From Mesorhizobium australicum WSM2073 (lineage in GTDB: Bacteria > Pseudomonadota > Alphaproteobacteria > Rhizobiales > Rhizobiaceae): a stretch of DNA of 64,000 bases. Position 1 is the first letter of the stretch. Every line of letters begins with the position of its first letter. Under the pieces are notes generated by a model that was not told the DNA's origin, did no database searches, and saw only the letters and a program-made list of their open reading frames with translations. The translations under genes were made by a program, and so were the position numbers. Location: positions 3,052,001 to 3,116,000 of the forward strand of contig NC_019973.1 in the NCBI RefSeq assembly GCF_000230995.2, written 5' to 3'. Of the stretch, positions 41,666 to 51,484 are shown one piece after another.

Positions 41666-42831
41666 ACGGCGCCGGGCGAGGGACGGTCGACCGGCTGGGC
41701 TGCGGCGGCGCTCACGCCCAGAAGCCGGTAGGCTTCGGTTTCATAGGCAAGCAGGACATCGTCCCAGCGGAAAGCTTCGTTGGCGCGGGCTCTCGCGGCC
41801 GCGCCGCAGGTCCTGACCAGCGCGTCATCCTCTATCGCCTGCCGCATCCGCTCGGCGCAACTCTGCCGGTCGGTGAAATAGATGGCGGCCGCGCCGGCGG
41901 TCCATCTGTTATAGGGGTTGTCGTGGGCGATCACCATGTTGCCGGCGGCCAACGCCTCGACCAGCGACGGGTTGGTGCCGCCGACGGTGTGGCCATGCAG
42001 ATAGGCGCGCGCGTGAAAACGCAGCGCCTTCACCGCCGCCTGGTCGTAGATGGCGCCGGGCAGCACCACCGAGGCGTTCGCCGCCTTGCGGACGGCGACA
42101 TGGTAAGGGATATCGGGGGAAAGCGTGCCCAGGACCACCAGCTTCATGTCGCGCTTCTGGCTGCAGAAGGCTTCGACCATGGGCAGAATGTTGTTGTCGG
42201 GCTCGATACGCGCGATCGAGATCAGGTAGTTGCCAGGCTCAAGGCCGAGCGCGCGCACCGGCGCCTCCGGTGCCGATGTCACCGGGTCGGCGCCATAGGT
42301 GATGGTGGCGATGGCGCTGCGCGGCCGGCGCGTCGCCAGGTGATCCGCGATCACCGGATGGTCGGCGACCAGGCGGTGCGAGGCCCAGGCGCCGATCCAT
42401 TCGTTTAGCCAGAACCATGTGCGCGCAGCCATACCCCATTTTGGCCGGCGCCACTCGATGCCGTCCATGTTGGTGATGATCTTGCGCCGCATCAGCCTCA
42501 GCCAGGTCAGGAAGACCGCGCCATTATAGCCGAGCACCAGGCAGATGCCGGGCCGCCGGGCGGCGTCGAGCGCGCATTGCCAGTCGAATTCCAGCGTCGC
42601 GCGGGGACCTTTCGAGGCGACCTGGACGTGGATGAGATCGATACCGTTCCAGGTGTCGACACGCACCCTTTGGTCGACCCGCTCGACCTCCTCCTGGCAA
42701 TAGACGCCGACCTTCCAGCCGCGCCCGGCAAGAAACAGCGCCAGCTTCTCGGCGAAGGTTTCAAAGCCACCATGGGCCGCTGGAATGCCGCGCGTCCCGA
42801 GGATCAGGATGGTGGGCATTTCAGGTTTCAT
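41662..42831 (-). CDS. Glycosyltransferase family 4 with DUF1972 N-terminal domain
   Basis: 389 residues. The N-terminal half has the DUF1972 hallmark LGTRGIPAAHGGFETFAEKL. The C-terminal half has the GT4 nucleotide-sugar site: YLISIARIEPDNNILPMVEA and GTNPSLVEALAAGNMVIAHD with the EX7E-type glutamates. This type often adds rhamnose or a related sugar to lipid-linked repeat units on the cytoplasmic face. Start at 42831 (MKPEMPTI) is the likeliest of two close ATGs. Coupled to the GH5 gene. Confidence 0.92.
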   Translation of the reverse strand: MKPEMPTILILGTRGIPAAHGGFETFAEKLALFLAGRGWKVGVYCQEEVERVDQRVRVDTWNGIDLIHVQVASKGPRATLEFDWQCALDAARRPGICLVLGYNGAVFLTWLRLMRRKIITNMDGIEWRRPKWGMAARTWFWLNEWIGAWASHRLVADHPVIADHLATRRPRSAIATITYGADPVTSAPEAPVRALGLEPGNYLISIARIEPDNNILPMVEAFCSQKRDMKLVVLGTLSPDIPYHVAVRKAANASVVLPGAIYDQAAVKALRFHARAYLHGHTVGGTNPSLVEALAAGNMVIAHDNPYNRWTAGAAAIYFTDRQSCAERMRQAIEDDALVRTCGAAARARANEAFRWDDVLLAYETEAYRLLGVSAAAAQPVDRPSPGAV

Positions 42832-43260
42832 GGCTGCTGGCGCTTTCAAATCCGCTCGATTCCGCAATGCGCGGCCGTCCCCTCTGGAAACCACAGCCCA
42901 GCGATATCCGTGCCAGACTCAGTTCCAGCCATCATCGCACCGGGGTGTAAAATATTTCTTCCAGCGGCCGGAGTTGTTTCACTATCGGTCAACTATCCCA
43001 GCGTATGTGTATCGAAACAAGGCAATGCCGCGACCGGGCGACCTGCAGACGGAGAAATCAGGGCCGGCATGATCCTTGCTCATGGACTTCTGTGCGCCAC
43101 ACCGGCGGAGGACGTGCAGCATTTGGTATGGTGATCCGGGTTCTACATCCGCTCGTCACCATGCCGGCAACAAGTGAAGTCCAAAGGGGTGTTGGGCTTG
43201 AAGTCTCCAGTCGCCTGTTCTGTCAGGCGGCGGGATCGTCAAACTACCCCTGGCAGAAAG
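42832..43260. other. 429-bp divergent intergenic region
   Basis: It separates the GT4/GH5 pair (minus) from the GT4-flippase-acetyltransferase operon (plus). A moderately AT-rich patch at 42945-43010 (gtgtaaaatatttcttcc and flanks) probably carries promoters. No credible gene seen. Confidence 0.5.
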
Positions 43261-44442
43261 ATGCATGGGAATATGCGGATTGCATGCGTCCATCAGGGCT
43301 ATGAACTCTATGGTTCCGATCGCAGCTTCGCGGAGAGCGTCGCCGCGTTGCGCGCCGCGTTTCCTTCAGCCGATATCGAGGTCGTCCTGCCGCGCAGCGG
43401 ACCGATCGTGCGGATCCTCGAACCGCATGCGACCCGGATCGTCTTCGAGCCGCTCTGGGTGCTGAGGCGCCAGGCGATTGCGCGCCTTGCCACCATCGAG
43501 ATGGCGCGGCTGCCGGTCGCGGTGCTGAGGGCCTGGCGGCGGCTCCGGGATTGCGATCTCACCTATGTCAACACCTCGATCGTGGCCGACTATGCGCTTG
43601 CCGCGCGCCTGCTGCCGCACAAGGCCGTGCTGCACATCCACGAAATTCCCGAAGGCGCCATGCGCAGGATCCTAGTCGGCCTGATGCACTGGAGCCATGC
43701 CGATCTCATCTTCAACTCGCGCGCCACACGCGCCGCGTTCGGCGAGCCCAGATACGCGCGCTCCCATGTGGTCTATAACGGCGTTGCCGGCCCGGCCGCG
43801 GCCGAAGCGACGACCTATGACGGCAAGCGGCCGCTCAAGGTGCTGCTGCTTGGCCGCATCAACAGGATCAAGGGCCAGGAAGTGCTTTTGGAGGCGATCG
43901 CCTCGTTGCCGGCGGAACTCAAGTCGAGGATCGAGGTGCGGCTGGTCGGCGGCGCCTTCGAAAGTACCGAGCGCGAACGCGCGCTCGCCGAACTGGTCGG
44001 CAGCATGGGGCTCGGCGGACGCGTCAGCGTGCTGCCCTTCATCCCCGATCCCTCCGAGCATTATCGCTGGGCCGATATCGTCACCGTGCCCTCGCGGCGT
44101 CCCGAATCGCTCGGCCGCGTCGCCATCGAGGCGATGGCCTACGGCCGGCCGCCGCTGGTGTCGGCGATCGGCGGGCTGGTCGAGGTGGTGAGCGACGGTG
44201 AGACCGGCTGGCATGTTCCGCCCGGCGATGCCGCCGCCCTTGCAGCCAAACTCGAGGAGATCATCCTGCGGCCCGAGGCCTGGCGCTCCTTTGTCGCTGC
44301 CGGGCGGGCGCGCTACGAGGCGGTCTTCAGCGAACCGGTCGCGGCGGCGGCGATCGCGGCGATAGCCGCCGACAAGCTGAAGACAGCCATCGCCAGGCCG
44401 GGGCGGACGGCAACCACCCGCCAGGCGGAGACACGGCCGTGA
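43261..44442 (+). CDS. Glycosyltransferase family 4
   Basis: 393 residues. GT-B fold: VHQGYELYGSDRSFAESVAA for the acceptor side, VLHIHEIPEGAMRRIL in the middle, KVLLLGRINRIKGQEVLLEA and the donor motif RPESLGRVAIEAMAYGRPPL, with the EX7E pair. It would add a sugar to the exopolysaccharide repeat unit at the inner membrane. Start at 43261 or 43273. Its stop overlaps the flippase start by 4 bp (GTGA). Confidence 0.9.
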   Translation: MHGNMRIACVHQGYELYGSDRSFAESVAALRAAFPSADIEVVLPRSGPIVRILEPHATRIVFEPLWVLRRQAIARLATIEMARLPVAVLRAWRRLRDCDLTYVNTSIVADYALAARLLPHKAVLHIHEIPEGAMRRILVGLMHWSHADLIFNSRATRAAFGEPRYARSHVVYNGVAGPAAAEATTYDGKRPLKVLLLGRINRIKGQEVLLEAIASLPAELKSRIEVRLVGGAFESTERERALAELVGSMGLGGRVSVLPFIPDPSEHYRWADIVTVPSRRPESLGRVAIEAMAYGRPPLVSAIGGLVEVVSDGETGWHVPPGDAAALAAKLEEIILRPEAWRSFVAAGRARYEAVFSEPVAAAAIAAIAADKLKTAIARPGRTATTRQAETRP

Positions 44443-45740
44443 AACTTCCTGGCCATCTGGTGCGGCGTCTCGTGCTGATGATCGGCGGCGAGGCGATGCA
44501 GAGCGGCTTCCACTTCGCCCTCAACATCGCGCTGCTGCATATGCTTTCGGCGCAAGGCTACGGCCTCTTTGCCATAGGCATGGTGATGGGCGGCGTCGGC
44601 CTGTCCTACATCAGGTCGCTCACCGCCGTTCCAGCCTCGATATGGATGGGCAAGAGCACCAACAGCGCCGGCGTCGATGCCTATGACGTTGCCTTCGGGA
44701 CGGCGGCGCTGGTTGTTGCCTTGCTGATGGCCGTCGGCACGGCGATCGTGATGCGTCTCTTGGGCGACCCCAGCGGAATTGCCGCGGGCTGTTTCGTCGG
44801 CGCATGGTCGCTGCGCAGCCACATGCGCACGGCCTTCTTCGCGCGCCGCCAGCAGGTGATCGTTTCCGTCAGCGATGCCGCCTTCACGATCGCCGGCACG
44901 GTCATGGCCGGCCTGGCGATCTGGCTGGCCAAGGACGCGCTGCAGACCGTGTTCTATGCGCTCGCGGCGGCCAATGTGTTTGGCATCTTCGTCCTGGTCA
45001 GGCTGGCGCGCCGCACGATGCGCATCAGCTTTCGCATGCCGACACGGCGGCGCTATGCGAGGCTGTGGTCCCAGCTCTGCTGGTCGGCATTCAGCGCCAC
45101 CACCACCAACATCCAGGGGCAATGCCTGGCGCTGCTGGTCGCGGGGATTGCCGGGCCGGCCGCCTATGCGCCGCTGGCGGCGGTGCTGGTGCTGTTCGCG
45201 CCGCTGCGCATCAGCAGTCTTGCCTTCGTGAACATGACGCAGCCCGAACTCGCCAAGCTGATGCGCAACAACGAAACGCGCCGTGTCTGGGCGCAGGCAA
45301 AGCTGTGGGCCGTTGTCATGGGCCTTGGCGCGGTTGTCTATGGATGCGCCATCCTGTTCGTCCTGCCGATGATAAAGTCCCAGGCTCTCCAGGACGCGTC
45401 GGTGGGATTTATCGGGTTTTTCGTGATCGCGAATTTCGTCCCGATCATGCTCTACATCATGCCCCGCATCGTGCTCGAGATAATGGGTGACTTCCGCATC
45501 GTCGCGTTCATAACCCTGGGCGGCGCCATCGTCGGGCTGGCGTTGATCGCCATCCTGCTGTCGATCGCCTCCCCGCCATGGGCGCTGCTGGGTTCGGCGG
45601 TCTCCGAGATCTTCGTGCTCGTGGCATCATGGTATTTCGTGCATCACCGCATGTGGAACATCGAACACCCGGACCAGCAGCGCGACAGCCGCCTGGGCTC
45701 CTGGCGACGGGCGGTTTCGTTCGCCGCGGTCAAGCGATAG
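44439..45740 (+). CDS. Polysaccharide flippase-like membrane protein (Wzx/MATE-like)
   Basis: 433 residues with about 12 transmembrane helices and no large soluble domain, e.g. VLMIGGEAMQSGFHFALNIA, SFRMPTRRRYARLWSQLCWS in a loop, and VIANFVPIMLYIMPRIVLEI. It resembles lipopolysaccharide export proteins that flip lipid-linked repeat units. The GTG start is fixed by the 4-bp overlap with the glycosyltransferase gene. The acetyltransferase gene starts 9 bp after the stop. Confidence 0.88.
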   Translation: MKLPGHLVRRLVLMIGGEAMQSGFHFALNIALLHMLSAQGYGLFAIGMVMGGVGLSYIRSLTAVPASIWMGKSTNSAGVDAYDVAFGTAALVVALLMAVGTAIVMRLLGDPSGIAAGCFVGAWSLRSHMRTAFFARRQQVIVSVSDAAFTIAGTVMAGLAIWLAKDALQTVFYALAAANVFGIFVLVRLARRTMRISFRMPTRRRYARLWSQLCWSAFSATTTNIQGQCLALLVAGIAGPAAYAPLAAVLVLFAPLRISSLAFVNMTQPELAKLMRNNETRRVWAQAKLWAVVMGLGAVVYGCAILFVLPMIKSQALQDASVGFIGFFVIANFVPIMLYIMPRIVLEIMGDFRIVAFITLGGAIVGLALIAILLSIASPPWALLGSAVSEIFVLVASWYFVHHRMWNIEHPDQQRDSRLGSWRRAVSFAAVKR

Positions 45741-45749
45741 GAGAAGGAT

Positions 45750-46970
45750 GTGACAGGCCACGCAGTGCAAATTGCCGCGATGACCGACTTGCCTGGCGGG
45801 CAGGTCTCGCATCCCACCTCCGTCGCGGCGAACGACGCCTATACGGCAAAACTGCACACCAGCCTCGAGGCGGTCAGGCCACTCTGGCTGCGCCTCCAGG
45901 AAAGCGGTGTGTGCACCGGCCACCAGAATTACGCCTGGGCGGAAGGGATCGCCACGCGGCTGCTGCCGGAAGGCGCCGAACTCCTCATCGTCGAGGTGGG
46001 CGACGCCACGACCGGCGAACCCAGGATGCTGGTGCCGCTGATGCGGCGCAGGGCTTTCCATCATTGGGTGGTCGAATGGTTGAGCTGCGGCGTCTGCGAC
46101 TATTCGGCACCGCTGCTGGCCGATGCCAGCCCGTGGACGCGACAATCCGCGCAGGCTGCGTGGGCGGCGGTGCGCTCGGCGCTGCCGCCGGCGGACCGCG
46201 TCCACATCGTGGGGATTCCCCGACAGATCCAGGGCGTCGCCAATCCGCTGGCCTTGCTGTCGGCCACGCGCGATTCCATCCAGACCACTTTCGGCCTCGC
46301 CATCGACGGCGATCCCGAAACAGTGCTCAAGCGTCTCTGCAGGCCATCCTTCGTCAAGGAATTCGGCAAGGACTGGCGCCGCCTCGAACGGCTTGGCGGC
46401 GTGGAACTGGTCGAGGCCGGGGCACCGGCCGAGGTTGACCGTATCTTCGGCGAACTGGTGCGGATGCGGCTCGACCGCTTTCGCGAGCTTGGTCGCTTCG
46501 ATCTGCTGACCCAGGAGAACATCGTCGATTTCTACCGGAACGCGGCTGTTCATGGCCTGTTGGACGGTTCGGTGCGGCTTTTCGGGCTGCTCGTCGGCGA
46601 GGCTCTGATCGCGGTTCAATATCTGCTCGTGCATCAAGGGACTGTTCATGCTCTGCTGATAGCAATGGACCAGGGCGTCGTGCCCAATGTCTCGCCGGGG
46701 CTTGCAATCATGGGCAGGTTGATCGGCTGGGCGCGCGAACGAGGCTTTGGATATTTCGACCTGTCGGTCGGCAACCAGAGCTACAAGGAACATATGGGCG
46801 CCAAGGGTTCGGTATTGGTCGAACTCTGCCATGGGTTCACGATGCGGGGCAGTGTGGCGACCACCGCCATCGAGTTCCGCAGGCGGGCCGAGGCTTTCGT
46901 ACGCTCCAGCCCAAGGCTGCTCAACGCAGTCCAGGGAACAATGCGGGGTTTTCGGCGCTTGCGTGGATAA
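45750..46970 (+). CDS. CelD/BcsL-family GNAT acetyltransferase, copy 1
   Basis: 406 residues. Two GNAT-like halves as in FemAB/CelD proteins; motifs LWLRLQESGVCTGHQNYAWA, EWLSCGVCDYSAPLLADA, FRELGRFDLLTQENIVDFYR and GFGYFDLSVGNQSYKEHMGA. Members occur in cellulose and exopolysaccharide loci and probably acylate sugars. The GTG start has aggagaagg upstream. It is a tandem duplicate of the gene at 47005-48228. Confidence 0.88.
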   Translation: MTGHAVQIAAMTDLPGGQVSHPTSVAANDAYTAKLHTSLEAVRPLWLRLQESGVCTGHQNYAWAEGIATRLLPEGAELLIVEVGDATTGEPRMLVPLMRRRAFHHWVVEWLSCGVCDYSAPLLADASPWTRQSAQAAWAAVRSALPPADRVHIVGIPRQIQGVANPLALLSATRDSIQTTFGLAIDGDPETVLKRLCRPSFVKEFGKDWRRLERLGGVELVEAGAPAEVDRIFGELVRMRLDRFRELGRFDLLTQENIVDFYRNAAVHGLLDGSVRLFGLLVGEALIAVQYLLVHQGTVHALLIAMDQGVVPNVSPGLAIMGRLIGWARERGFGYFDLSVGNQSYKEHMGAKGSVLVELCHGFTMRGSVATTAIEFRRRAEAFVRSSPRLLNAVQGTMRGFRRLRG

Positions 46971-47004
46971 TGCCCATGCGCCCCAGAACGAATGGGAGAG
47001 GCAT

Positions 47005-48228
47005 GTGGCAAGCCAGGCAGTGCGGTTGGTCGCGACAGCGGATGCACCGGTTCAGCCGATTTCGCCGGTTAGAGCAGGCATGGGCGCCACCGCGCGCTAT
47101 ACGGCGCGGCTGCACACGAGCTTCGACACCGTAAGGCAGCTCTGGCAGCGTCTTGAGGAGACCGGTTTGTGCACCGGTCACCAGGGCCTTGCCTGGGTGG
47201 AAGGGATCGCCGGGCGGCTGATGCCCAAAAGCGCCGATCTGCTCGTCGTCGAGGTCAATGATGCCGCCACGGGCCTGCATGTCATGCTGCTGCCGCTGAT
47301 GCGGCGCCGGGCGCTCGGCCACTCCGTGATCGAATGGCTGAGCTGCGGCGTGTGCGATTATTCGGCGCCGCTGCTGGCCGATGCCAGGCCTTGGACCAGG
47401 CAAAACGCCGACGCCGCCTGGGCCGCGGTCCGCGCCGTGCTGCCGCCCGCCGACCGCATCCATATTGCGGGGATTCCGCGGGAAATCCACGGCGTGGCCA
47501 ATCCGCTGGCGCTGCTTTCGGCGGCGCGCGACTCCATTCAGATCGCCTCGGGTCTCGTCATGGATGGCGAGCCGGAGACGCTGGTCAAGCGTATCTGCAA
47601 ATCCTCCTTCACCAAGAATTTCAACAAGCACTGCCGCCGCTTCGAACAACTCGGAGGCCTCGCACTGGTCGAAGCCGAGACGCCTGAGATGATCGAGGAG
47701 CAGTTCGGCAGGCTGCTCGACCTCAGGCTCAACCGCTTTCGCGAACTCGGGCGCTTCGACCTTTTGACGCAGGCGCCGATCGTGGAGTTCTACCGCAACG
47801 CCGCGCTGCAGGGGCTTTCCGACGGCTCGGTGCGGCTGTTCGGGCTGCGCGTCGGCCAGGCCTATCTCGCCGTCATGTACGTGCTGGTCATGAAGGGCAC
47901 CTTGCACGCCCTGCTGCTCGGGATCGACCAGGACGCGGTGGCCAACGTCGCGCCGGGCCTGACGATGATCGGCAAGCTGATGGTGTGGGCACGGGCGCAA
48001 GGGCTCGGCTATTTCGACCTCTCGGTCGGCGGACAGGGATACAAGCAGCATATCGGCGCCTCGAACTCGGTGCTGGCCGAACTGTGCGAGGCGATGACGC
48101 TGAAGGGCAGGGGCTCGACCACCTATATCAGGCTGCGCTGCAAGGCCGAGCTGTTTGTGCGCTCCAAGCCGCGGCTTTACAAGGCCGTGCAGGGCGTGAT
48201 GCGCCGTTTCCGGCGGTTGAAGACCTGA
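47005..48228 (+). CDS. CelD/BcsL-family GNAT acetyltransferase, copy 2
   Basis: 407 residues. Co-linear with copy 1 throughout (EWLSCGVCDYSAPLLADARP, RFRELGRFDLLTQAPIVEFY, GLGYFDLSVGGQGYKQHIGA), clearly a tandem duplication, with more divergence in the first 35 residues and the C-terminus. The GTG start at 47005 is selected because ATGGGAGAGGCAT precedes it, matching the arrangement before copy 1; the longer open frame upstream is the shadow of copy 1. The gap between copies is 34 bp. Confidence 0.87.
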   Translation: MASQAVRLVATADAPVQPISPVRAGMGATARYTARLHTSFDTVRQLWQRLEETGLCTGHQGLAWVEGIAGRLMPKSADLLVVEVNDAATGLHVMLLPLMRRRALGHSVIEWLSCGVCDYSAPLLADARPWTRQNADAAWAAVRAVLPPADRIHIAGIPREIHGVANPLALLSAARDSIQIASGLVMDGEPETLVKRICKSSFTKNFNKHCRRFEQLGGLALVEAETPEMIEEQFGRLLDLRLNRFRELGRFDLLTQAPIVEFYRNAALQGLSDGSVRLFGLRVGQAYLAVMYVLVMKGTLHALLLGIDQDAVANVAPGLTMIGKLMVWARAQGLGYFDLSVGGQGYKQHIGASNSVLAELCEAMTLKGRGSTTYIRLRCKAELFVRSKPRLYKAVQGVMRRFRRLKT

Positions 48229-48340
48229 AGGACGCCGCCCGCGAAATTGACAGGCGCGCGTGTCTCCGCCATCCTTGGGGCCAGTCGCCGGGCCGCCAAA
48301 AGCGGCCGAGTTCCGTGTCAGGCGACCGAGGGCGAAGCGC

Positions 48341-48565
48341 ATGTCCACTGCCGTGAACGGCCAGAACTCCAAGCGCGCCGCGGTGCGCAAGGCACTTGAC
48401 CGCCACAAGGTCTACGTCACCGCGCAGCGTTTCTCAGGCGGCACCTACAGTGCGCGCGTGCTGGTCGACGGCGAGGCCTACTGGGTGGATGAGTTCCGGC
48501 TGAGCCAGTTGCAGCAGGGTTTGTCGCCGGCCGAGCTGGAGCTGACGCCGGCGACGGACGACTGA
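48341..48565 (+). CDS. Small basic protein of unknown function
   Basis: 74 residues; basic helical start (SKRAAVRKALDRHKVYVTAQ) then a beta-like segment (YSARVLVDGEAYWVDEF) and an acidic end. The start at 48341 follows gaggg. It precedes ligD by 94 bp on the same strand. No family recognised. Confidence 0.65.
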   Translation: MSTAVNGQNSKRAAVRKALDRHKVYVTAQRFSGGTYSARVLVDGEAYWVDEFRLSQLQQGLSPAELELTPATDD

Positions 48566-48659
48566 GACCACGTGATAAATCGCGAGCGGTGCCAAGGTAG
48601 CGCCCCACGGCGCGAAGGAACGAGGCGGCTGTTGGTTTCCGCCAGGCTCGGCTTTTGAC

Positions 48660-51167
48660 ATGCCGCCCGCCAAGCTCGGATCCTATCGCGCCAAGCGCGA
48701 ATTCTCGAAGACGCCGGAGCCGGCCGGCGGGCTGATGACTGGGGGCGGCAACCGCTTCGTCATCCATAAGCATCACGCCACGGCGGACCACTACGATCTG
48801 CGCCTGCAGGTTGGCGATGTCTTGAAAAGCTGGGCGGTGCCGCGCGGGCCATCGCTCAACCCAGCCGACAAAAGGCTGGCGGTGGAGACCGAGGACCATC
48901 CGCTCGAATACATCGATTTCGAGGGCGTCATTCCCGAAGGCGAATATGGCGGCGGGCCGATGATCGTCTGGGACACAGGCAGCTGGGCGCCGATGGACGA
49001 TGTCGACAAAAGCCTGCGCACCGGCGCCTTCAAGTTCCGGCTGGCCGGCGAAAAGCTCAATGGCGGCTGGATGTTGACCCGGCTGAAGCCAAAGCCCGGC
49101 GAAGACGAGAACAAGAAGAACTGGCTGCTGTTCAAGGAGCGCGACCTCGCCGCCGACACGGGGCTGAATATCCTCGAAGCGCGGCCGGAAAGCGTGAAAT
49201 CCGGCTTGCGCATCGAGGAGCTGGCAGCGCCACCTAAGCCGGCCGCGAAGTCCGCGCCAAAGCCCGGTTCGCTGAAGCCGGGCGACCTGCCGGGCGCGGC
49301 CAAGGCGCCAGCGCTGAGCCGCATCGAGCCGCAACTGGCGAGCCAGGTGCCGAAGCCGCCGGGCGGCGAAGGCCTTGCCGAGAATACGAACGAGCTCTGG
49401 CTGCACGAGATCAAATTCGACGGCTACCGCACCATGGCGCATATCTCCGACGGGCAGGTGCGGCTGATCACGCGCGGTGGCATCGACTGGACGAGACGCT
49501 ATGGCGACTTGCCACATGCGTTCGCCAAGCTGCCGTGCCGCGAGACGATCATCGACGGTGAGATCGTCGTGCTCGATGCCAAGGGCATTTCCCGCTTTGC
49601 GCTGTTGCAGGACGCGCTGGCAGCGGGCGCCGGCAGCAAGCTGCATTTCTACGCCTTCGACCTGTTGCATCTCGAGGGCTGGGATCTGATGAAGGTGCCG
49701 CTCATCCGGCGCAAGGCGCTGTTGGCCGAACTGCTTGGCGGGCTTGGCGCCAACTCCGCGATCCAGTTCTCCGACCATGTCGAGGGTTCCGGGCAAGCGC
49801 TTTACGACCAGGTGACGGAACTCGGCCTGGAGGGCGTGATCTCCAAGCGCGCCACCGCGATCTATCAGAGCGGCCGCACCAAGAGCTGGACCAAGACCAA
49901 GGCACTCGAAAAGGACGATTTCGTCATCGCCGGCTACACCATTTCGGACGCGGCCGAGGGGCTGGCCGCGCTCGGCATGGCCGAGTGGGTGGACGGCGAA
50001 CTGCACTATCGCGGCAAGGTCGGCACCGGCTTCGATGCCGGGACCGCGGCCGACCTGCTGGCCCGGCTTGGGCCGCTCACATCCGGCGCCACGCCGCCGG
50101 AAGGCGTGCCCCGCGAAATCATGCGCGAGATGCATTGGGTCAAGCCGCTGTTTTCGGCGCGCATCCACTACGCCAATCGAACCGCGGACAATTCGTTGCG
50201 CCACGGTGTGTTCCGGGGCCTCAGGGATGTCGGCCTGTCGACGCCGGTCTCCTCGACGCGCAAGCGCCTGATCGCCGAAGCCGATCTCGCCACCATCTGG
50301 GTGACAAACCCGACGCGGCGGCTGTTCGGCAAGACCGGCCCGACCAAGCTCGACATCGCCGTCTATTACGCGCTGGTCGGCGACTTCATGCTGCCGCACA
50401 TCCTTGGCCGCCCGGTGTCGCTGGTGCGCTGCCCGACCGGCCTGCCCAAGGACTGCTTCTTCCAGCGTCATGCGTTCACCGGCATGCCGCCCTCGGTGGT
50501 GACGTTCCAGGCCACCAATTCCGAGGGCGAGACCAAGTCCTATCTCTCGGTCGAGGGCGCGAAAGGCTATCTGGCGCTGGCGCAGTTCGGCGTGGTCGAG
50601 TTCCACACCTGGGGCACGCATCGCTCGAGCCTCGACAAGCCCGACCAGATCGTCCTCGACCTCGACCCGGGCGAGGGGATTTCCTGGCGCGAGGTGGTGG
50701 AGGCCGCCGTGCACATCAAGGGCGAGCTGGAGGGGCTTGGTCTGGTGCCGTTCGCAAAGACCTCCGGCGGCAGCGGTATCCACATCACCGTCCCGGTGAC
50801 GCAAAAGCAGAACTGGAAGAAGCTGCATCAGACAACCAGCGCCATATCAACGCATCTAGCCGCCACCGCGCCCGACACCTTCACCACCACAATGGGCAAG
50901 GAAAACCGCAAGCGGCGCATCTTCATCGACTATCACCGCAACGCGCGCGGCCACACCTCGGCCGCGCCCTATTCGCTGCGCGCCCGAACCAACCTGCCGG
51001 CCTCGACACCTGTGAGCTGGGCCGATCTGGAGGCGATCGATGCACCGCAGGATTTAAATTATGCGTCGCTGCCGGGGTTGCTGGAGACGTCGGGCGATCC
51101 GTGGGCTGAGATCGACGACTTCGCCAGGGATCTGCCGGTGGTCTCGGGAAAGGTAAACGGGCTTTGA
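48660..51167 (+). CDS. ligD: ATP-dependent DNA ligase D (non-homologous end joining)
   Basis: 835 residues, three modules in the order phosphoesterase-ligase-polymerase. The 3'-phosphoesterase module (about 1-165) has HHATADHYDLRLQ and EGVIPEGEYGGGPM. The ligase module (about 215-520) has catalytic Lys-252 in LHEIKFDGYR, with GLEGVISKRATAIY and the OB-fold part. The primase-polymerase module (about 545-835) has VLDLDPGEGISW with the metal-binding Asp pair. It repairs double-strand breaks with Ku; the Ku gene follows after a 317-bp gap. No ribosome binding site is obvious before the ATG. Confidence 0.96.
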   Translation: MPPAKLGSYRAKREFSKTPEPAGGLMTGGGNRFVIHKHHATADHYDLRLQVGDVLKSWAVPRGPSLNPADKRLAVETEDHPLEYIDFEGVIPEGEYGGGPMIVWDTGSWAPMDDVDKSLRTGAFKFRLAGEKLNGGWMLTRLKPKPGEDENKKNWLLFKERDLAADTGLNILEARPESVKSGLRIEELAAPPKPAAKSAPKPGSLKPGDLPGAAKAPALSRIEPQLASQVPKPPGGEGLAENTNELWLHEIKFDGYRTMAHISDGQVRLITRGGIDWTRRYGDLPHAFAKLPCRETIIDGEIVVLDAKGISRFALLQDALAAGAGSKLHFYAFDLLHLEGWDLMKVPLIRRKALLAELLGGLGANSAIQFSDHVEGSGQALYDQVTELGLEGVISKRATAIYQSGRTKSWTKTKALEKDDFVIAGYTISDAAEGLAALGMAEWVDGELHYRGKVGTGFDAGTAADLLARLGPLTSGATPPEGVPREIMREMHWVKPLFSARIHYANRTADNSLRHGVFRGLRDVGLSTPVSSTRKRLIAEADLATIWVTNPTRRLFGKTGPTKLDIAVYYALVGDFMLPHILGRPVSLVRCPTGLPKDCFFQRHAFTGMPPSVVTFQATNSEGETKSYLSVEGAKGYLALAQFGVVEFHTWGTHRSSLDKPDQIVLDLDPGEGISWREVVEAAVHIKGELEGLGLVPFAKTSGGSGIHITVPVTQKQNWKKLHQTTSAISTHLAATAPDTFTTTMGKENRKRRIFIDYHRNARGHTSAAPYSLRARTNLPASTPVSWADLEAIDAPQDLNYASLPGLLETSGDPWAEIDDFARDLPVVSGKVNGL

Positions 51168-51484
51168 GGCGCCCTTCGACGACCAGGGCTCCTGAACTTC
51201 GTCATCCTAGGGCGAAGCAGGAGCGAAGCTCCGTCGCGAAGACCCTAGGATGACGAAGCGTGGAGCGTTCGCTGTGGTCGCCGGCGTGTCGGCTCAAACG
51301 CCATCGACGCTTTCGACAATTTGAATTATCTTGTCGCCGGTCCTCTCGCAGCCCCGGCGGGAAGATTTCGTCAGGGATTTGTCGGTATTGTGCGGGGTCG
51401 GTGTAGGATTTGCGCAGCCTTGTTCGTCCTTCGGACGAAGCGCTGCGAAGTAACAGTCAGTGCATGGCCGCGTAGGAGTTCATC
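51168..51484. other. 317-bp ligD-ku intergenic region with palindromes
   Basis: Contains the 62-bp palindromic element 51197-51258 and a 7-bp hairpin (ttcgtcc/ggacgaa) near 51425-51441. The ku ribosome binding site is taggag just before 51485. No gene seen. It splits the NHEJ genes into two transcription units, or inserts RNA structure between them. Confidence 0.6.
51197..51258. repeat. 62-bp palindromic intergenic element
   Basis: Arms 51197-51212 (cttcgtcatcctaggg) and 51243-51258 are exact 16-bp complements, with an inner hairpin (ggagc-gaa-gctcc). It resembles an intergenic repeat I recall from Mesorhizobium genomes (CTTCGTCATCCTAGGG type); copy number must be checked in a genome. Confidence 0.7.

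Noticed and set aside
48417..50828. 803-residue minus-strand open frame
   Set aside because: Antisense to ligD; composition (Arg/Gln/His-rich) is typical of shadow frames and no start signal is present.
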